A stretch of DNA of 64,000 nt from DATKFM01 sp963810485 (lineage in GTDB: Bacteria; Pseudomonadota; Alphaproteobacteria; Dongiales; Dongiaceae). A program made the translations under genes and the position numbers. Of the stretch, positions 27,550 to 36,951 are shown in pieces. Under the pieces are notes generated by a model. The model saw nothing but the letters and a program-made list of their open reading frames with translations, was not told where the DNA came from and searched no databases. How positions within the stretch are numbered: position 1 is the first letter of the stretch; every line of letters begins with the position of its first letter. The stretch lies in NCBI GenBank assembly GCA_963810485.1, contig CAWENQ010000007.1, forward strand, positions 558,001-622,000. The letters run 5' to 3'.

Positions 27550-30500
27550 ATGGCTACCCTGGCATCGAAAGCAGAGCAGCAGAAATCCGACCTGATCGCC
27601 CGCGCCGCGGCGCTGGCCAAGACGCGCCTGGGCGATGCCCGCGCGCCGGAGGTGGCCGAATTCGTCCGCGTGCTCTACGCCAATGTGGCGCCCGACGACC
27701 TGGCCGGCGACAGCGCCGAGAACCTCTACGCCGCAGCGCTCAGCCTCTGGAGCTTCGGCGCTCAGCGTAAGCCGGGCGCGGCCAAGGTGCGGGTCTACAA
27801 TCCGCGGCCCGACGAGCATGGCTGGATCAGCCACCACACCATCATCGAGATGGTGAACGACGACATGCCTTTCCTGGTGGATTCGCTCACGGCCACGCTG
27901 CACCGGCGCGACCTGACGGTGCATCTGGTCATCCATCCGATCCTCCAGGTGAAGCGCGACAAGGCCGGCAACCGCAGCACCGAGGGCACGGCCTTCACCG
28001 AATCCTTCATGCAGATCCGCATCAACGAGCAGAGCTCGGCCGACCGGCTGAAGGAGATCGGCAGCGAGATTTCGGCGGTGCTGTCGGATGTGCGCGCCGC
28101 GGTCGAGGATTGGCAGAAGATGAAGGCCAAGGCGGCGGAAGCAATCGCCAGCCTGGCTAAGCCGCCCAAGGGACTGCCGCCGGAAGAGGTGGCGGAGGCG
28201 CACGAGTTCCTGAAATGGATCGATGACGACCACTACACGTTCCTCGGCTACCGCGAATATGACTTCAGCGGCCTGGACGAGAACGCAACCCTGAGCATCA
28301 CGGCGGGCAGTGGCCTGGGCGTGCTGCGGGACGACGCGGTGTCGATCTTCGACGGCTTGCGCAATTTCGAGAAGCTGCCGCCGGAAGTGCGCTATTTCCT
28401 GCGCCAGCCGCGGCCGCTGATGATCACCAAGGCCAACCGCCGCGCCACGGTGCACCGCACGGTGCATATGGACACCCTCGGCCTGAAGAAATTCGACGCC
28501 AATGGCGAGGTCATCGGCGAGCGATTCTTCATCGGCCTGTTCACCTCGGTCGCCTACAGCCAGAGCCCGAAGGACATTCCGTTGCTGCGGCGCAAGGTGG
28601 CTGACGTGCAGAAGCGCGCCGGCTTCGCGTCGGCCAGCCATGACGGCAAGGCGCTGCAGCATATCCTGGAGACCTATCCCCGTGACGAGCTGTTCCAGGT
28701 CAGCGAGGAAGAGCTCTACAGCTTCAGCCTGGGCATCCTGCAGCTCCAGGAGCGGCAGCGCATCGCGCTGTTCGCCCGGCGCGATCCCTTCGAACGATTC
28801 GTCTCCTGCCTGGTCTATGTGCCGCGGGACCGCTTCAACACCGATTTCCGCCTGCGCATCCAGGAGATCCTGGCGCGCGCCTACAAGGGCCGCTTCTCCT
28901 CGGTCTACACCCACATGACCGACGCGCCGCTGGTGCGGCTGCATATCATCATCGCCACCGTGCCCGGCACGATTCCCGACGTGGATCCGGACGAGGTCGA
29001 GCGGCAGATCGTCGAGGCCGGCCGCTCCTGGGCCGACCAGCTCCAGGACGCGCTGATCGAAGCGCGGGGCGAGGAGAACGGCCTGACGCTGATGCGCCGG
29101 TATGGCGACGCCTTCCCCGCCGGTTATCGCGAGCGTTTCATGCCGACGCTGTCGATCCTCGACATCGAGCATGTGGAGGAATCGCTGCAGGGCGGCGGCA
29201 TGGCGATGAATCTCTACCGCCCGATCGAGGCCAAGCCGTCGGAGCTGCGGCTGAAGCTGTACAACACCGGCACCCAGATCCCGCTCTCGGACATCCTGCC
29301 AATCCTCGAGAACATGGGGCTCAAGGTGATGGCGGAAGAGCCCTACCATGTGAAGCCGCGGGACAGCGAGAAATCGGTCTGGATCCATGATTTCAGCGCC
29401 GTCACCTCGGACGGGCGCGACTGCGAGCTGAGCTCGGTGCGCCGCGTGTTCCAGGACTCCCTGGCGCGCATCTGGCGCGGCGAGATGGAGGATGACGGGT
29501 TCAATCGCCTGGTGCTGGGCGCGGGATTGGACTGGCGCTCGGTCGCGATGCTCCGGGCCTATTGCAAATATCTGCGGCAGGCCGGCGTGCCCTTCAGCCA
29601 GGACTACATGGAAGAGACGCTGAGCAACAACGGCGACATCGCCGTGCTGCTGAGCAAGCTGTTCCATGGCATGTTCGATCCCGCCGGCAAGGATACGGCC
29701 GAACAGCGGGCGCAGCAGATCGCCGCGGAGATCGAGGCGGCGCTGGAGCGGGTGACCAACCTGGACGAAGACCGGATCATCCGGCGCTATCTCAACGCCA
29801 TCCAATCGACGCTGCGGACGAACTTCTATCAGAAGGCGGCGGACAAGGGGCCGAAGTCCTACATCTCCTTCAAGCTGGATTCACGCGCGGTGACGGACCT
29901 GCCGCTGCCGCGGCCGGTGGTGGAGATTTTCGTCTACAGCCCGCGGGTGGAGGCGATCCATCTGCGCGGCGGCAAGGTGGCCCGCGGCGGCATCCGCTGG
30001 TCAGACCGGCGCGAGGACTTCCGCACCGAGATCCTCGGCCTGATGAAGGCCCAGATGGTCAAGAACGCTGTCATCGTGCCGACGGGGTCGAAAGGCGGCT
30101 TCGTGGTGAAGCGCCCGCCCGCGACCGGCGGCCGCGAGGCACTGATGGCCGAGGTAGTGGAGTCCTACAAGACGCTGATGCGCGGCCTATTGGATATCAC
30201 CGACAACCTCGCCGGCGGCGCGGTGAAGCCGCCTGTTGACGTGATCCGGCGTGACGGCGACGATCCCTATCTGGTGGTCGCCGCCGACAAGGGCACGGCG
30301 ACCTTCTCCGACGTCGCCAACGGCGTGTCGATCGATTACGGCTTCTGGCTTGGCGACGCCTTCGCGTCCGGCGGCTCGGCCGGCTACGACCACAAGGGCA
30401 TGGGCATCACGGCGCGCGGCGCCTGGGAAGCGGTGAAGCGGCATTTCCGCGAGCTCGGCACCGATATCCAGAACCAGGATTTCATCTGCGTCGGCGTCGG

Positions 30501-32382
30501 CGACATGGCGGGCGACGTGTTCGGCAACGGCATGCTGCTGTCGAAGCACACCAAGCTGGTGGCCGCGTTCAACCACCTGCATATCTTCCTCGATCCGGAT
30601 CCCGATCCGGCGGTGAGCTGGCAGGAGCGCAAGCGGCTGTTCGACCTGCCGCGCTCGAGCTGGGCCGACTACGACGCCAAGCTGATCTCCGGCGGCGGCG
30701 GCATTTTCGAGCGCAGCGCCAAGTCGATCAAGCTGTCGGCGCAGGTGAAGACGCGCTTTGCCATCGCCGAGGATTCGATGACGCCGGCCGAGTTCATCCA
30801 GCGCCTGCTGAAGTCGGAGGTGGATCTGCTGTGGCTGGGCGGCATCGGCACCTTCGTGAAGGCCACGGACGAGACCCAGGGCGATGCCGGCGACCGCGCC
30901 AACGACGCGCTGCGCATCAATGGCAACGATCTCCGCTGCAAGGTGGTGGGCGAAGGCGCGAATCTGGGATTCACCCAGAAGGGCCGCGTCGAATACGCGC
31001 TCAAGGGCGGGCGTATCAACACCGACGCCATCGACAATTCCGCCGGCGTGGATACCTCCGACCACGAAGTCAACATCAAGATCCTGCTGAATGAGATGGT
31101 GTCCGCCGGCGACATGACGCTGAAGCAGCGGGACAAGCTGTTGGCGGAGATGACCGACGAAGTCGGCACGCTGGTGCTCAGGGACAACTACCTGCAGACC
31201 GAGGCGCTGTCGGTGGCCCTTGCTCAGGCGCCGGCGCTGCTGAACCAGCATGGCCGCTTCATGCGGGCGCTGGAGCGGGCCGGCAAGCTCAATCGCGGCG
31301 TCGAGTTCCTGCCGTCGAACACGGAGATATCGCGGCGCGAGGCCGCCGGCCTGGGGCTGACGCGGCCGGAGCTGGCGGTGCTGCTGGCCTATGCCAAGAC
31401 GACACTGGATGAGGAGCTGCTGCCGTCGGACTTGCCCGACGATCCGCAGCTCGTCGACGATCTCCTGCGCTATTTTCCGAAGCCGTTGCAGGCGAGCTTC
31501 AAGACAGAACTCGCCAGGCACCGGCTGCGGCGCGAGATCATCGCCAATGTGGTGACCAACAGCCTGGTGAACCGCGCCGGGCCCACCTTCGTCGCCATGC
31601 TGAAGGAGAATACGGGCATGCCGGCGGCGGCAATCGCCCGGGCCTATGCGGTGACCCGCGGCGTGTTCGATCTCCGCGATATCTGGGGCCGCATCGAAGC
31701 GTTGGACACGAAAGTGCCGGCGGCGTTGCAGACGGAGATGCTGATCGAGACCACCAAGCTGGCGGAATCCGGCACCTCCTGGTTCCTGCGCAATGGCGAG
31801 CATCCCCTGGATATCGCCGCCAACCTGGCCGCTTATGGTCCGGGCATCAAGGCGCTGCTCGGGGGCAAGAACATCGTTTCGCCCCATGACCGGGAGGAGA
31901 TCGACGCGCGGGCCAAGGCTTTCGCTGCCCAGGGCGCGCCATCAGATCTGTCAGAACTGGTGGCGACGTTGCGCTATCTGGCGCCCTGCCTGGACGTGGT
32001 GCGCATCGCCCGCGGCGCCAACATCCCGGTGGAGGCAGTGGGCCGCACCTATTTCGCGGCCGGCGACCGGCTCGGGCTGGAATGGCTGCGGCAATCGGCG
32101 GCGGCGCTGACGGCGGAAACCCATTGGCAGCGCCAGGCGGTGTCGGCCGTGATGGAAGACCTGTTCGCGCAGCAGCGCGATCTGGCGACGCGCATGCTCG
32201 GGGAGCGCAAGGCCAATGGTAAGATCGAGGGGCCGGAGCTGGTCGGCGACTGGCTCGACGGCCGCGCCACCGTCACCGCGCGTCTGGAGGGATTGCTGGG
32301 CGAGCTGAAGCAATCGGGCACGGTGGACCTGGCCATGCTCACGGTGGCGAGCCGGGAGCTGCGGAGCTTGCTGGAGAGGTAA
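27550..32382 (+). CDS. gdh: NAD-specific glutamate dehydrogenase, large (180 kDa) class
   Basis: A 1,610-residue enzyme converting glutamate and NAD+ to 2-oxoglutarate, NADH and ammonium. It belongs to the L-GDH180 class with long regulatory N-terminal (ACT-like) and C-terminal arms. The catalytic core is at about residues 810-1150, with ARGGIRWSDRREDFRTEILG, LMKAQMVKNAVIVPTGSKGG (catalytic Lys region) and YDHKGMGITARGAWEAVKRH, followed by the Rossmann part VGVGDMAGDVFGNGM. The length is typical. AGAGGA lies about ten bases before the ATG. Alphaproteobacteria use this class for glutamate catabolism. It stands alone, bracketed by an unremarkable 216-base leader and the 138-bp repeat. It is intact across 4.8 kb, in sharp contrast to the island upstream. 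Confidence 0.95.
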   Translation: MATLASKAEQQKSDLIARAAALAKTRLGDARAPEVAEFVRVLYANVAPDDLAGDSAENLYAAALSLWSFGAQRKPGAAKVRVYNPRPDEHGWISHHTIIEMVNDDMPFLVDSLTATLHRRDLTVHLVIHPILQVKRDKAGNRSTEGTAFTESFMQIRINEQSSADRLKEIGSEISAVLSDVRAAVEDWQKMKAKAAEAIASLAKPPKGLPPEEVAEAHEFLKWIDDDHYTFLGYREYDFSGLDENATLSITAGSGLGVLRDDAVSIFDGLRNFEKLPPEVRYFLRQPRPLMITKANRRATVHRTVHMDTLGLKKFDANGEVIGERFFIGLFTSVAYSQSPKDIPLLRRKVADVQKRAGFASASHDGKALQHILETYPRDELFQVSEEELYSFSLGILQLQERQRIALFARRDPFERFVSCLVYVPRDRFNTDFRLRIQEILARAYKGRFSSVYTHMTDAPLVRLHIIIATVPGTIPDVDPDEVERQIVEAGRSWADQLQDALIEARGEENGLTLMRRYGDAFPAGYRERFMPTLSILDIEHVEESLQGGGMAMNLYRPIEAKPSELRLKLYNTGTQIPLSDILPILENMGLKVMAEEPYHVKPRDSEKSVWIHDFSAVTSDGRDCELSSVRRVFQDSLARIWRGEMEDDGFNRLVLGAGLDWRSVAMLRAYCKYLRQAGVPFSQDYMEETLSNNGDIAVLLSKLFHGMFDPAGKDTAEQRAQQIAAEIEAALERVTNLDEDRIIRRYLNAIQSTLRTNFYQKAADKGPKSYISFKLDSRAVTDLPLPRPVVEIFVYSPRVEAIHLRGGKVARGGIRWSDRREDFRTEILGLMKAQMVKNAVIVPTGSKGGFVVKRPPATGGREALMAEVVESYKTLMRGLLDITDNLAGGAVKPPVDVIRRDGDDPYLVVAADKGTATFSDVANGVSIDYGFWLGDAFASGGSAGYDHKGMGITARGAWEAVKRHFRELGTDIQNQDFICVGVGDMAGDVFGNGMLLSKHTKLVAAFNHLHIFLDPDPDPAVSWQERKRLFDLPRSSWADYDAKLISGGGGIFERSAKSIKLSAQVKTRFAIAEDSMTPAEFIQRLLKSEVDLLWLGGIGTFVKATDETQGDAGDRANDALRINGNDLRCKVVGEGANLGFTQKGRVEYALKGGRINTDAIDNSAGVDTSDHEVNIKILLNEMVSAGDMTLKQRDKLLAEMTDEVGTLVLRDNYLQTEALSVALAQAPALLNQHGRFMRALERAGKLNRGVEFLPSNTEISRREAAGLGLTRPELAVLLAYAKTTLDEELLPSDLPDDPQLVDDLLRYFPKPLQASFKTELARHRLRREIIANVVTNSLVNRAGPTFVAMLKENTGMPAAAIARAYAVTRGVFDLRDIWGRIEALDTKVPAALQTEMLIETTKLAESGTSWFLRNGEHPLDIAANLAAYGPGIKALLGGKNIVSPHDREEIDARAKAFAAQGAPSDLSELVATLRYLAPCLDVVRIARGANIPVEAVGRTYFAAGDRLGLEWLRQSAAALTAETHWQRQAVSAVMEDLFAQQRDLATRMLGERKANGKIEGPELVGDWLDGRATVTARLEGLLGELKQSGTVDLAMLTVASRELRSLLER

Positions 32383-32410
32383 AACGGCGCATTGATGCCC
32401 GCAGCAGAAA

Positions 32411-32548
32411 TTTGTCATCCCGGGTCCGCCGCTTCGGCTGCGGAGCCCGGGACCCAAGCACACGGAACTCGTCAAGTCACGTGGACAACCGCTCGGTGTT
32501 CATGGGTCCCGGATGATCGCGCTGAAGCGCGATCTCCGGGATGACAAG
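32411..32548. repeat. 138-bp palindromic intergenic element, copy 2 (inverted relative to copy 1)
   Basis: The reverse complement of this element aligns over its full length with 24811-24948, sharing the TTGTCATCCCGG ends and the inner blocks. It lies between the convergent ends of the glutamate dehydrogenase and bacterioferritin genes, where the folded RNA could also act as a transcription barrier. Confidence 0.85.
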
Positions 32549-32571
32549 TGGATGAACGTTGTTTGCGCGAA

Positions 32572-33042
32572 CTACGACAGCGTCTGCGTCTGCAGATAGT
32601 TCTGCAGACCGACCTTCTTCACCAGCTCGAGCTGGGTTTCCAGATAGTCGATATGGCCTTCGGTGTCGTCGAGGATCTCGCGCAGGATCTGGCGGGAGAC
32701 ATAGTCGGTGGCCTTCTCGCAGATGCCGATCGCCTCGATCAGCGTCGTGCGGCTGCCGCGCTCCAGCGCCAGGTCGGCGGCCAGGCCCTCGGGGACGTCC
32801 TCGCCGATCTTCAGCTTATGCAGGTCTTGCAGGTTGGGCAGGCCTTCGAGCAGGAGAATGCGCTTCACCAGCTTGTCGGCATGCTTCATCTCGTCGATCG
32901 ATTCTTCGTACTCATGCTTGCCGAGCTTCTGGAAGCCCCAGTTGTCGTACATGCGGGCATGGAGGAAGTACTGATTGACGGCGGTGATCTCGTTGGTGAG
33001 GACCTTGTTAAGCTGCGCGATGACTTCCTTGGCGCCCTTCAT
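32572..33042 (-). CDS. bfr: Bacterioferritin
   Basis: A 156-residue ferritin-like 24-mer subunit that oxidises Fe2+ and stores iron. The start at MKGAKEVIAQLNKVL (33042) follows AGGGGG; the longer open frame upstream is only the antisense of the spacer. Ferroxidase ligands are visible in LTNEITAVNQYFLHAR and HEYEESIDEMKHAD. The Met in DEMKHAD is the haem-binding Met52 of Bfr, so this is a haem-containing bacterioferritin. Length is as expected (155-160). It overlaps the 3' end of bfd by 35 bases, so the two are one operon. Confidence 0.95.
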   Translation of the reverse strand: MKGAKEVIAQLNKVLTNEITAVNQYFLHARMYDNWGFQKLGKHEYEESIDEMKHADKLVKRILLLEGLPNLQDLHKLKIGEDVPEGLAADLALERGSRTTLIEAIGICEKATDYVSRQILREILDDTEGHIDYLETQLELVKKVGLQNYLQTQTLS

Positions 33043-33247
33043 GCGTACCCCCTGTCGCCGAACCCTTGCGGGCCGAACTGCGCCGCTGCCGGGTCTCGTC
33101 GATGATGCTGCGAATCTCGGGGACACATTTTCCGCATTGCGGACGGCAGTCAAGGCAACGAAACAGACTGCCGACGGCGGCCACGCCGCTATCGGCTATC
33201 TCGTTGATTTCCTTCTCGGAAAGTCCGTTGCAGTTGCACAGGTACAT
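33008..33247 (-). CDS. bfd: Bacterioferritin-associated ferredoxin
   Basis: A [2Fe-2S] protein that reduces the bacterioferritin core to release iron. The N terminus MYLCNCNGLSEKEINEIADS carries the first Cys pair (CNC). The second pair is within LDCRPQCGKCVPEIRSIIDE; CxxC is PQCGKC, and an extra Cys (CLDC) lies just before. The last 20 residues are low-complexity and overlap the bfr start region. The start at 33247 gives the usual Bfd N terminus; an upstream ATG (33283) would add 12 residues. Upstream is a Fur-like palindrome. Confidence 0.9.
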   Translation of the reverse strand: MYLCNCNGLSEKEINEIADSGVAAVGSLFRCLDCRPQCGKCVPEIRSIIDETRQRRSSARKGSATGGTHEGRQGSHRAA

Positions 33248-33306
33248 GGCGGCCGGTGAGTTGCGAATGGATTGCAGTTGCATATAGGAAGGGCACCCCC
33301 GGAGTC

Positions 33307-33332
33307 AATGCGATTGACAGTCGTTCGCAATT
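33307..33332. promoter_or_regulatory. Fur-like box upstream of bfd-bfr
   Basis: On the minus strand AATTGCGAACGACTGTCAATCGCATT closely resembles the Fur-type pattern TTGCGAATGATTCTCAATCGCA, with dyad arms TTGCGA and near-TCGCAA. It lies 60-85 bases before the bfd start, a normal place for an iron-dependent operator. The identity of the binding protein (Fur, Irr or RirA in alphaproteobacteria) is inferred. Confidence 0.45.
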
Positions 33333-33428
33333 GTTAACTGGAGCTTGGGCACCGTTCCCGTTGCCGATGCTACGGCCGGCGGGGTCCTGTGGATGCGGCA
33401 GAAACCAGGGAAAAGGCGAAGGCGGCCG

Positions 33429-33743
33429 CTACTCGATGGTGACCGCGGTGCCGCTGGCGGCGACCATCAGCATGGAATCGCCGACGGTCTCGTAATCCAG
33501 GTCGACGCCAACGACCGCGTTGGCGCCCTTCTCCCGCGCCGCGTCGGCCATGTCGGCCAGCGCCGCCGCCTTTGCCTCCTGCAGCGCCTGCTCGTAGCCG
33601 GCGGCGCGGCCGCCGATGATGTCGCGCACCCGCGCGAACAGGTCCCGGAAGATGTTCACGCCGATGATCGCGTCGCCGCTGACCACGCCATGATATTCGC
33701 GGATGCGCTTGCCTTCGAGGGTGGGGGTGGTGGTCATGAGCAT
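33429..33743 (-). CDS. YbjQ/UPF0145 family protein
   Basis: A 104-residue protein with the family pattern: TTTPTLEGKRIREYHGVVSG, then GVNIFRDLFARVRDIIGGRA, YEQALQEAKAAALADMADAA, and GANAVVGVDLDYETVGDSML with MVAASGTAVTIE at the end. YbjQ proteins form a beta-barrel-like pentamer and have no settled function, though sometimes a heavy-metal link is proposed. Monocistronic, followed by a palindromic repeat. Confidence 0.9.
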   Translation of the reverse strand: MLMTTTPTLEGKRIREYHGVVSGDAIIGVNIFRDLFARVRDIIGGRAAGYEQALQEAKAAALADMADAAREKGANAVVGVDLDYETVGDSMLMVAASGTAVTIE

Positions 33744-33831
33744 GGGGAACTCCGTAGTTGAGGAGAGATGTTGTTGAGAGAATCCAGTTCCGTCGTGTTT
33801 GACCTGTCAGAGTCGTGAATTGTGTGGCCAC

Positions 33832-33944
33832 CCCCTCACCCTAGCCCTCTCCCCCACTTCGTAGGGGCGAGGGGACTACTAAAGGCGAAGTTCTGATCTT
33901 GATAGTCCCCTCTCCCTCGAACGAGGGAGAGGGTAGGGTGAGGG
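33832..33944. repeat. CCCTCACCC-type inverted intergenic repeat
   Basis: Left arm CCCTCACCCTAGCCCTCTCC... to GGCGAGGGGACTA and right arm TAGTCCCCTCTCCCTC... to AGGGTAGGGTGAGGG form an inverted pair of about 45 bases each around a 20-base centre. It lies between YbjQ and the serine hydrolase, which are in one direction. Confidence 0.75.
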
Positions 33945-33965
33945 TCGCGCACAATCGTTGATTCA

Positions 33966-35156
33966 CTAACGCAACGCCACGATCGCCGCCGTGAGGAAGT
34001 CGTAGGTCTCGTATTCCCGCGCCTCGATCCAGGGATCGGGCCATTCGCTCCAGACGGCGGCGACAATGCGCTCCCGCGGATTGACGTAGAGGAAGCGGCC
34101 GAAGATGCCCTGGCCGGTGAAGGCGCCCTCGTGATGTAGGGTATGCGGCGCGCCGGCTGATTTCGGGAACGACCACCATTGATAGCCATAACCGAGCGGA
34201 TTGCCTGGGGTCGGCAGGCCATAGGCGACCTGGGGCGAGTCGGTGCGCGGGTGCGAGGCCTCGGCGATCCAGCCGGCAGGGACGATCCGTTCGCCATCGA
34301 TAACTCCATCCGCCAGGATGAAGAGGCCGAAGCGGCCATAGTCGCGCAGCGTGGCATTGATGCCGCCTTCGGTCGTCTCTTGGCCGTTCTCGCTCTCCAG
34401 TGTCCAATAGCCATCGAACTCCATGCCGAAGCGCGACCAGATGCGCTCGCTGAGATAGTCGGCGATGTGCTTGCCGGTTGCGGCGGTCATCAATTCGCCC
34501 AGGACATGGGACTCGCCGGAATTGTAGAGAAAACGCGTGCCCGGCGGCGCTGCCGACGGCAGCGAGGTCATCACCGCCATGATGCCGCCCTTGCGCCTGT
34601 TGATGGAGGCGTCGAACATGTGGGCGAAACTCGAGGTGCGGTCGCGATAGCCTTCCTGCCACTGCACGCCCGAGGACATCTCCAAAAGATTGCGGATGCT
34701 GCAGAGGCCGTAGGCCGAGCCTTTCACCTGCGGCTGATACGTCGCCACCGGCTCCTCGACGCTGCGGATATGGCCTTGATGGATCGCCGCGCCCAGCAGC
34801 GTCGACATGACGGACTTGCCGATGGAAAAGGAATGCAGCTTCGAGTCCGGTGCGTTGCCGAGGGCATAGCGTTCCAGATGGATGCGGCCGTCCTTGACGA
34901 TCAGCAGGCCGCTGACGCGATTCCTGGCGATGAATTCGTCGATGCCGAACTCGCCGCCATCGCAGCGATAGCTGATATCCAACGGCGTCAAGGCCGGCGG
35001 CAGCGGATGGACGCGGGCGCCGCGGCGGAAGATGCGCACCGGCCGGTACTGGTCGACGCTGCGATTCAGCTCCGGCTGGCGCTCCGGCGAGGCGTTCATG
35101 ACGTCGTGAAGCTTCAAAGGTTGCTGGCTCGGCGGCGCGCTCGAATTTTGATTCAT
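33966..35156 (-). CDS. Serine hydrolase of the beta-lactamase / class C family
   Basis: A 396-residue hydrolase of the EstB / penicillin-binding-protein-like group, acting on esters or D-amino-acid peptides. The catalytic SxxK is SIGKS, just after residue 110. The Tyr motif is YNSGES at about 218-223, and a third region HHEGAFTGQG replaces the usual KTG/HxG. GVQWQEGYRDRTSSFAHMF and YGYQWWSFPK are typical of this branch. The start at ATG 35156 (MNQNSSAPPSQQPLKL) was chosen because the open frame further upstream (to 35966) is the antisense of the MFS gene. No signal peptide is seen. It is divergent from the MFS carrier by 66 bases. Confidence 0.85.
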   Translation of the reverse strand: MNQNSSAPPSQQPLKLHDVMNASPERQPELNRSVDQYRPVRIFRRGARVHPLPPALTPLDISYRCDGGEFGIDEFIARNRVSGLLIVKDGRIHLERYALGNAPDSKLHSFSIGKSVMSTLLGAAIHQGHIRSVEEPVATYQPQVKGSAYGLCSIRNLLEMSSGVQWQEGYRDRTSSFAHMFDASINRRKGGIMAVMTSLPSAAPPGTRFLYNSGESHVLGELMTAATGKHIADYLSERIWSRFGMEFDGYWTLESENGQETTEGGINATLRDYGRFGLFILADGVIDGERIVPAGWIAEASHPRTDSPQVAYGLPTPGNPLGYGYQWWSFPKSAGAPHTLHHEGAFTGQGIFGRFLYVNPRERIVAAVWSEWPDPWIEAREYETYDFLTAAIVALR

Positions 35157-35222
35157 GAGACTTGGCAAAGGCTTTGTGTCCGATAGGGCGAGGGATGCTA
35201 GGGTGGCGGCATTGTCCAGGCA

Positions 35223-36548
35223 ATGCGGGAAATCGCCGGCATCATGACAGTTGCGGATCGCACAGCGGAAGAGGATGCGCCGCGCCGCGCGTCCCGGCGC
35301 GCGCTGGCCGCCTGGTGCCTCTATGACTGGGCGAACTCGGCTTTTCCGACCGTGGTGGTCACCTTCGTCTTTGCCGCCTATTTCACCGAAGCGGTGGCGC
35401 CGGATCGGGAGAGCGGAACGGCGATGTGGGGCAACGGCCAGACCCTGTCGGCTCTGATCATTGCCGTCTTGAGTCCATGCCTCGGCGCCATCGCCGACCG
35501 CACCGGCCGGCGCAAGCCCTGGATTCTCGCCTTCAGCCTGCTCTGCATCCTGGCCACCGCGGCGCTCTGGTTCGTGCGTCCGGATCCGAGCTTTGCGGCA
35601 ATGGCAATCATCCTGGTTGTGTTCGGCAATATCGGCTTCGAGCTGGGCATCACTTTCTACAACACCTTGCTGCCGGAACTGGTGGATAAGGACCGTCTCG
35701 GCCGCTTGTCCGGCTGGGCCTGGGGCGTCGGCTATGCCGGCGGCCTTGCCTGCCTGGTCCTGAGCCTGGTGATTTTCGTGCAGGCCGACCCGCCGCCGCT
35801 CGGCCTCGATCCCAATGCCGCGGAACATGTGCGCGCCGTCGCGCTGTTTGCCGCCGCCTGGATGCTGGTGTTCATCTGGCCGCTGTTTGCCTTCGTGCCC
35901 GATGTGGCGCGGCGGGGGCCGGCCCTGATGACAGCGGTTTCGGAAGGGCTGCGGACGCTCTGGCACACCTTTCTGCGCATCCGGGACTACCGCGAGATCG
36001 CCCGCTTCCTTCTGGCCAACATGCTCTACATCGACGGACTCAACACTCTGTTCAGTTTCGGCGGCATCTATGCGGCCGGGCAGTTCGGCATGGCGATCGA
36101 CGAAGTACTGCTGTTCGGCATCCTGTTGAACATCAGCGCCGGCCTGGGCGCCGCCGCGTTTGCCTGGCTGGACGACCTCCTGGGCGCCAAGCAGACAATC
36201 CTGATCTCGCTGGGGTCGCTGATCCTGCTTTGCGGCGGCATCCTGCTGGTGCGGGACAAGACCTGGTTCTATGCCCTGGGCATCCTGATCGGCGTGTTTC
36301 TTGGTCCTGCCCAGGCCGCCAGCCGCTCGCTGATGGCCCGGCTGGCGCCGGCGGATATGCGCGGCGAATTCTTCGGGCTGTTCGCGCTGTCGGGCCGCGT
36401 GACGTCGTTTTTGGGGCCGATGCTGGTGGGCTGGGTTACCTATCTGGCGGCCAGTCAGCGGATCGGCATGGCGATGATCCTTCCGTTCCTCATTGTCGGC
36501 GCAATTATTCTGATGAGCGTCGATGTCAGGCGCGCCGCCGGCCGCTGA
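35223..36548 (+). CDS. MFS transporter, UMF1 (Atg22-like) family
   Basis: A 441-residue inner-membrane carrier with twelve predicted spans. The family signature YDWANSAFPTVVVTFVFAAY is at about residues 38-57, with IADRTGRRKPWILAFSLLCI as the 2-3 loop and LIGVFLGPAQAASRSLMARL in the second half. UMF1 proteins are related to vacuolar amino-acid effluxers. The bacterial substrate is unknown. An alternative start is MTVADRT at 35244. The gene is divergent from the serine hydrolase, so a peptide or amino-acid link is possible but not shown. Confidence 0.85.
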   Translation: MREIAGIMTVADRTAEEDAPRRASRRALAAWCLYDWANSAFPTVVVTFVFAAYFTEAVAPDRESGTAMWGNGQTLSALIIAVLSPCLGAIADRTGRRKPWILAFSLLCILATAALWFVRPDPSFAAMAIILVVFGNIGFELGITFYNTLLPELVDKDRLGRLSGWAWGVGYAGGLACLVLSLVIFVQADPPPLGLDPNAAEHVRAVALFAAAWMLVFIWPLFAFVPDVARRGPALMTAVSEGLRTLWHTFLRIRDYREIARFLLANMLYIDGLNTLFSFGGIYAAGQFGMAIDEVLLFGILLNISAGLGAAAFAWLDDLLGAKQTILISLGSLILLCGGILLVRDKTWFYALGILIGVFLGPAQAASRSLMARLAPADMRGEFFGLFALSGRVTSFLGPMLVGWVTYLAASQRIGMAMILPFLIVGAIILMSVDVRRAAGR

Positions 36549-36606
36549 TGTTTAAGGAAACTTAACCGTTGCCGATCCATAGTTCCCGCCGCTCGGCGAG
36601 GGGACG

Positions 36607-36921
36607 ATGGGCGCTGACAACAGCAACATCTTGTTGGTTACCAGCTTCGCGGCTGTGGCCATGCTCATGTGGATCAGCGCCCGCTGCTATTGCGGCTGGC
36701 GCATCGAGCGCTGGGCGCGGCTCAGCGGCTTCGAGCTGATCAGCTTCCAGGACGCCAAGTTCCATGCCGGCTATACCGCCTGGTATCGTAGCGAGAACCG
36801 CCGGGAATACCGCATCGTCGTGCTCGACGGCGACGCGCAGAAGCGCGCCGGCTGGCTGCAGTTCAGCCACTGGCTCCCGGTCAGCCGCGTGGTGAACATC
36901 GCCTGGGACGACGCGGTTTAA
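36607..36921 (+). CDS. Small membrane-anchored hypothetical protein
   Basis: A 104-residue protein. An N-terminal span (NILLVTSFAAVAMLMWISA) is followed by CYCGWRIERWARLSGFELIS and a soluble tail with YRSENRREYRIVVLDGDAQK ending SRVVNIAWDDAV. I do not recognise a family. Codon use is GC-rich at third positions, as in its neighbours, which supports a real gene. It lies 58 bases after the MFS carrier and faces the flavin oxidoreductase. Confidence 0.6.
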   Translation: MGADNSNILLVTSFAAVAMLMWISARCYCGWRIERWARLSGFELISFQDAKFHAGYTAWYRSENRREYRIVVLDGDAQKRAGWLQFSHWLPVSRVVNIAWDDAV

Positions 36922-36951
36922 CTGTAACTCCGCCGCTCTGGCGATCGGTCC

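Noticed and set aside
30187..31887. A 566-codon minus-strand frame opposite the glutamate dehydrogenase, and a longer one at 27478-29805
   Set aside because: Antisense shadows of GDH. Low-complexity Gln/Arg/His composition, no motifs.
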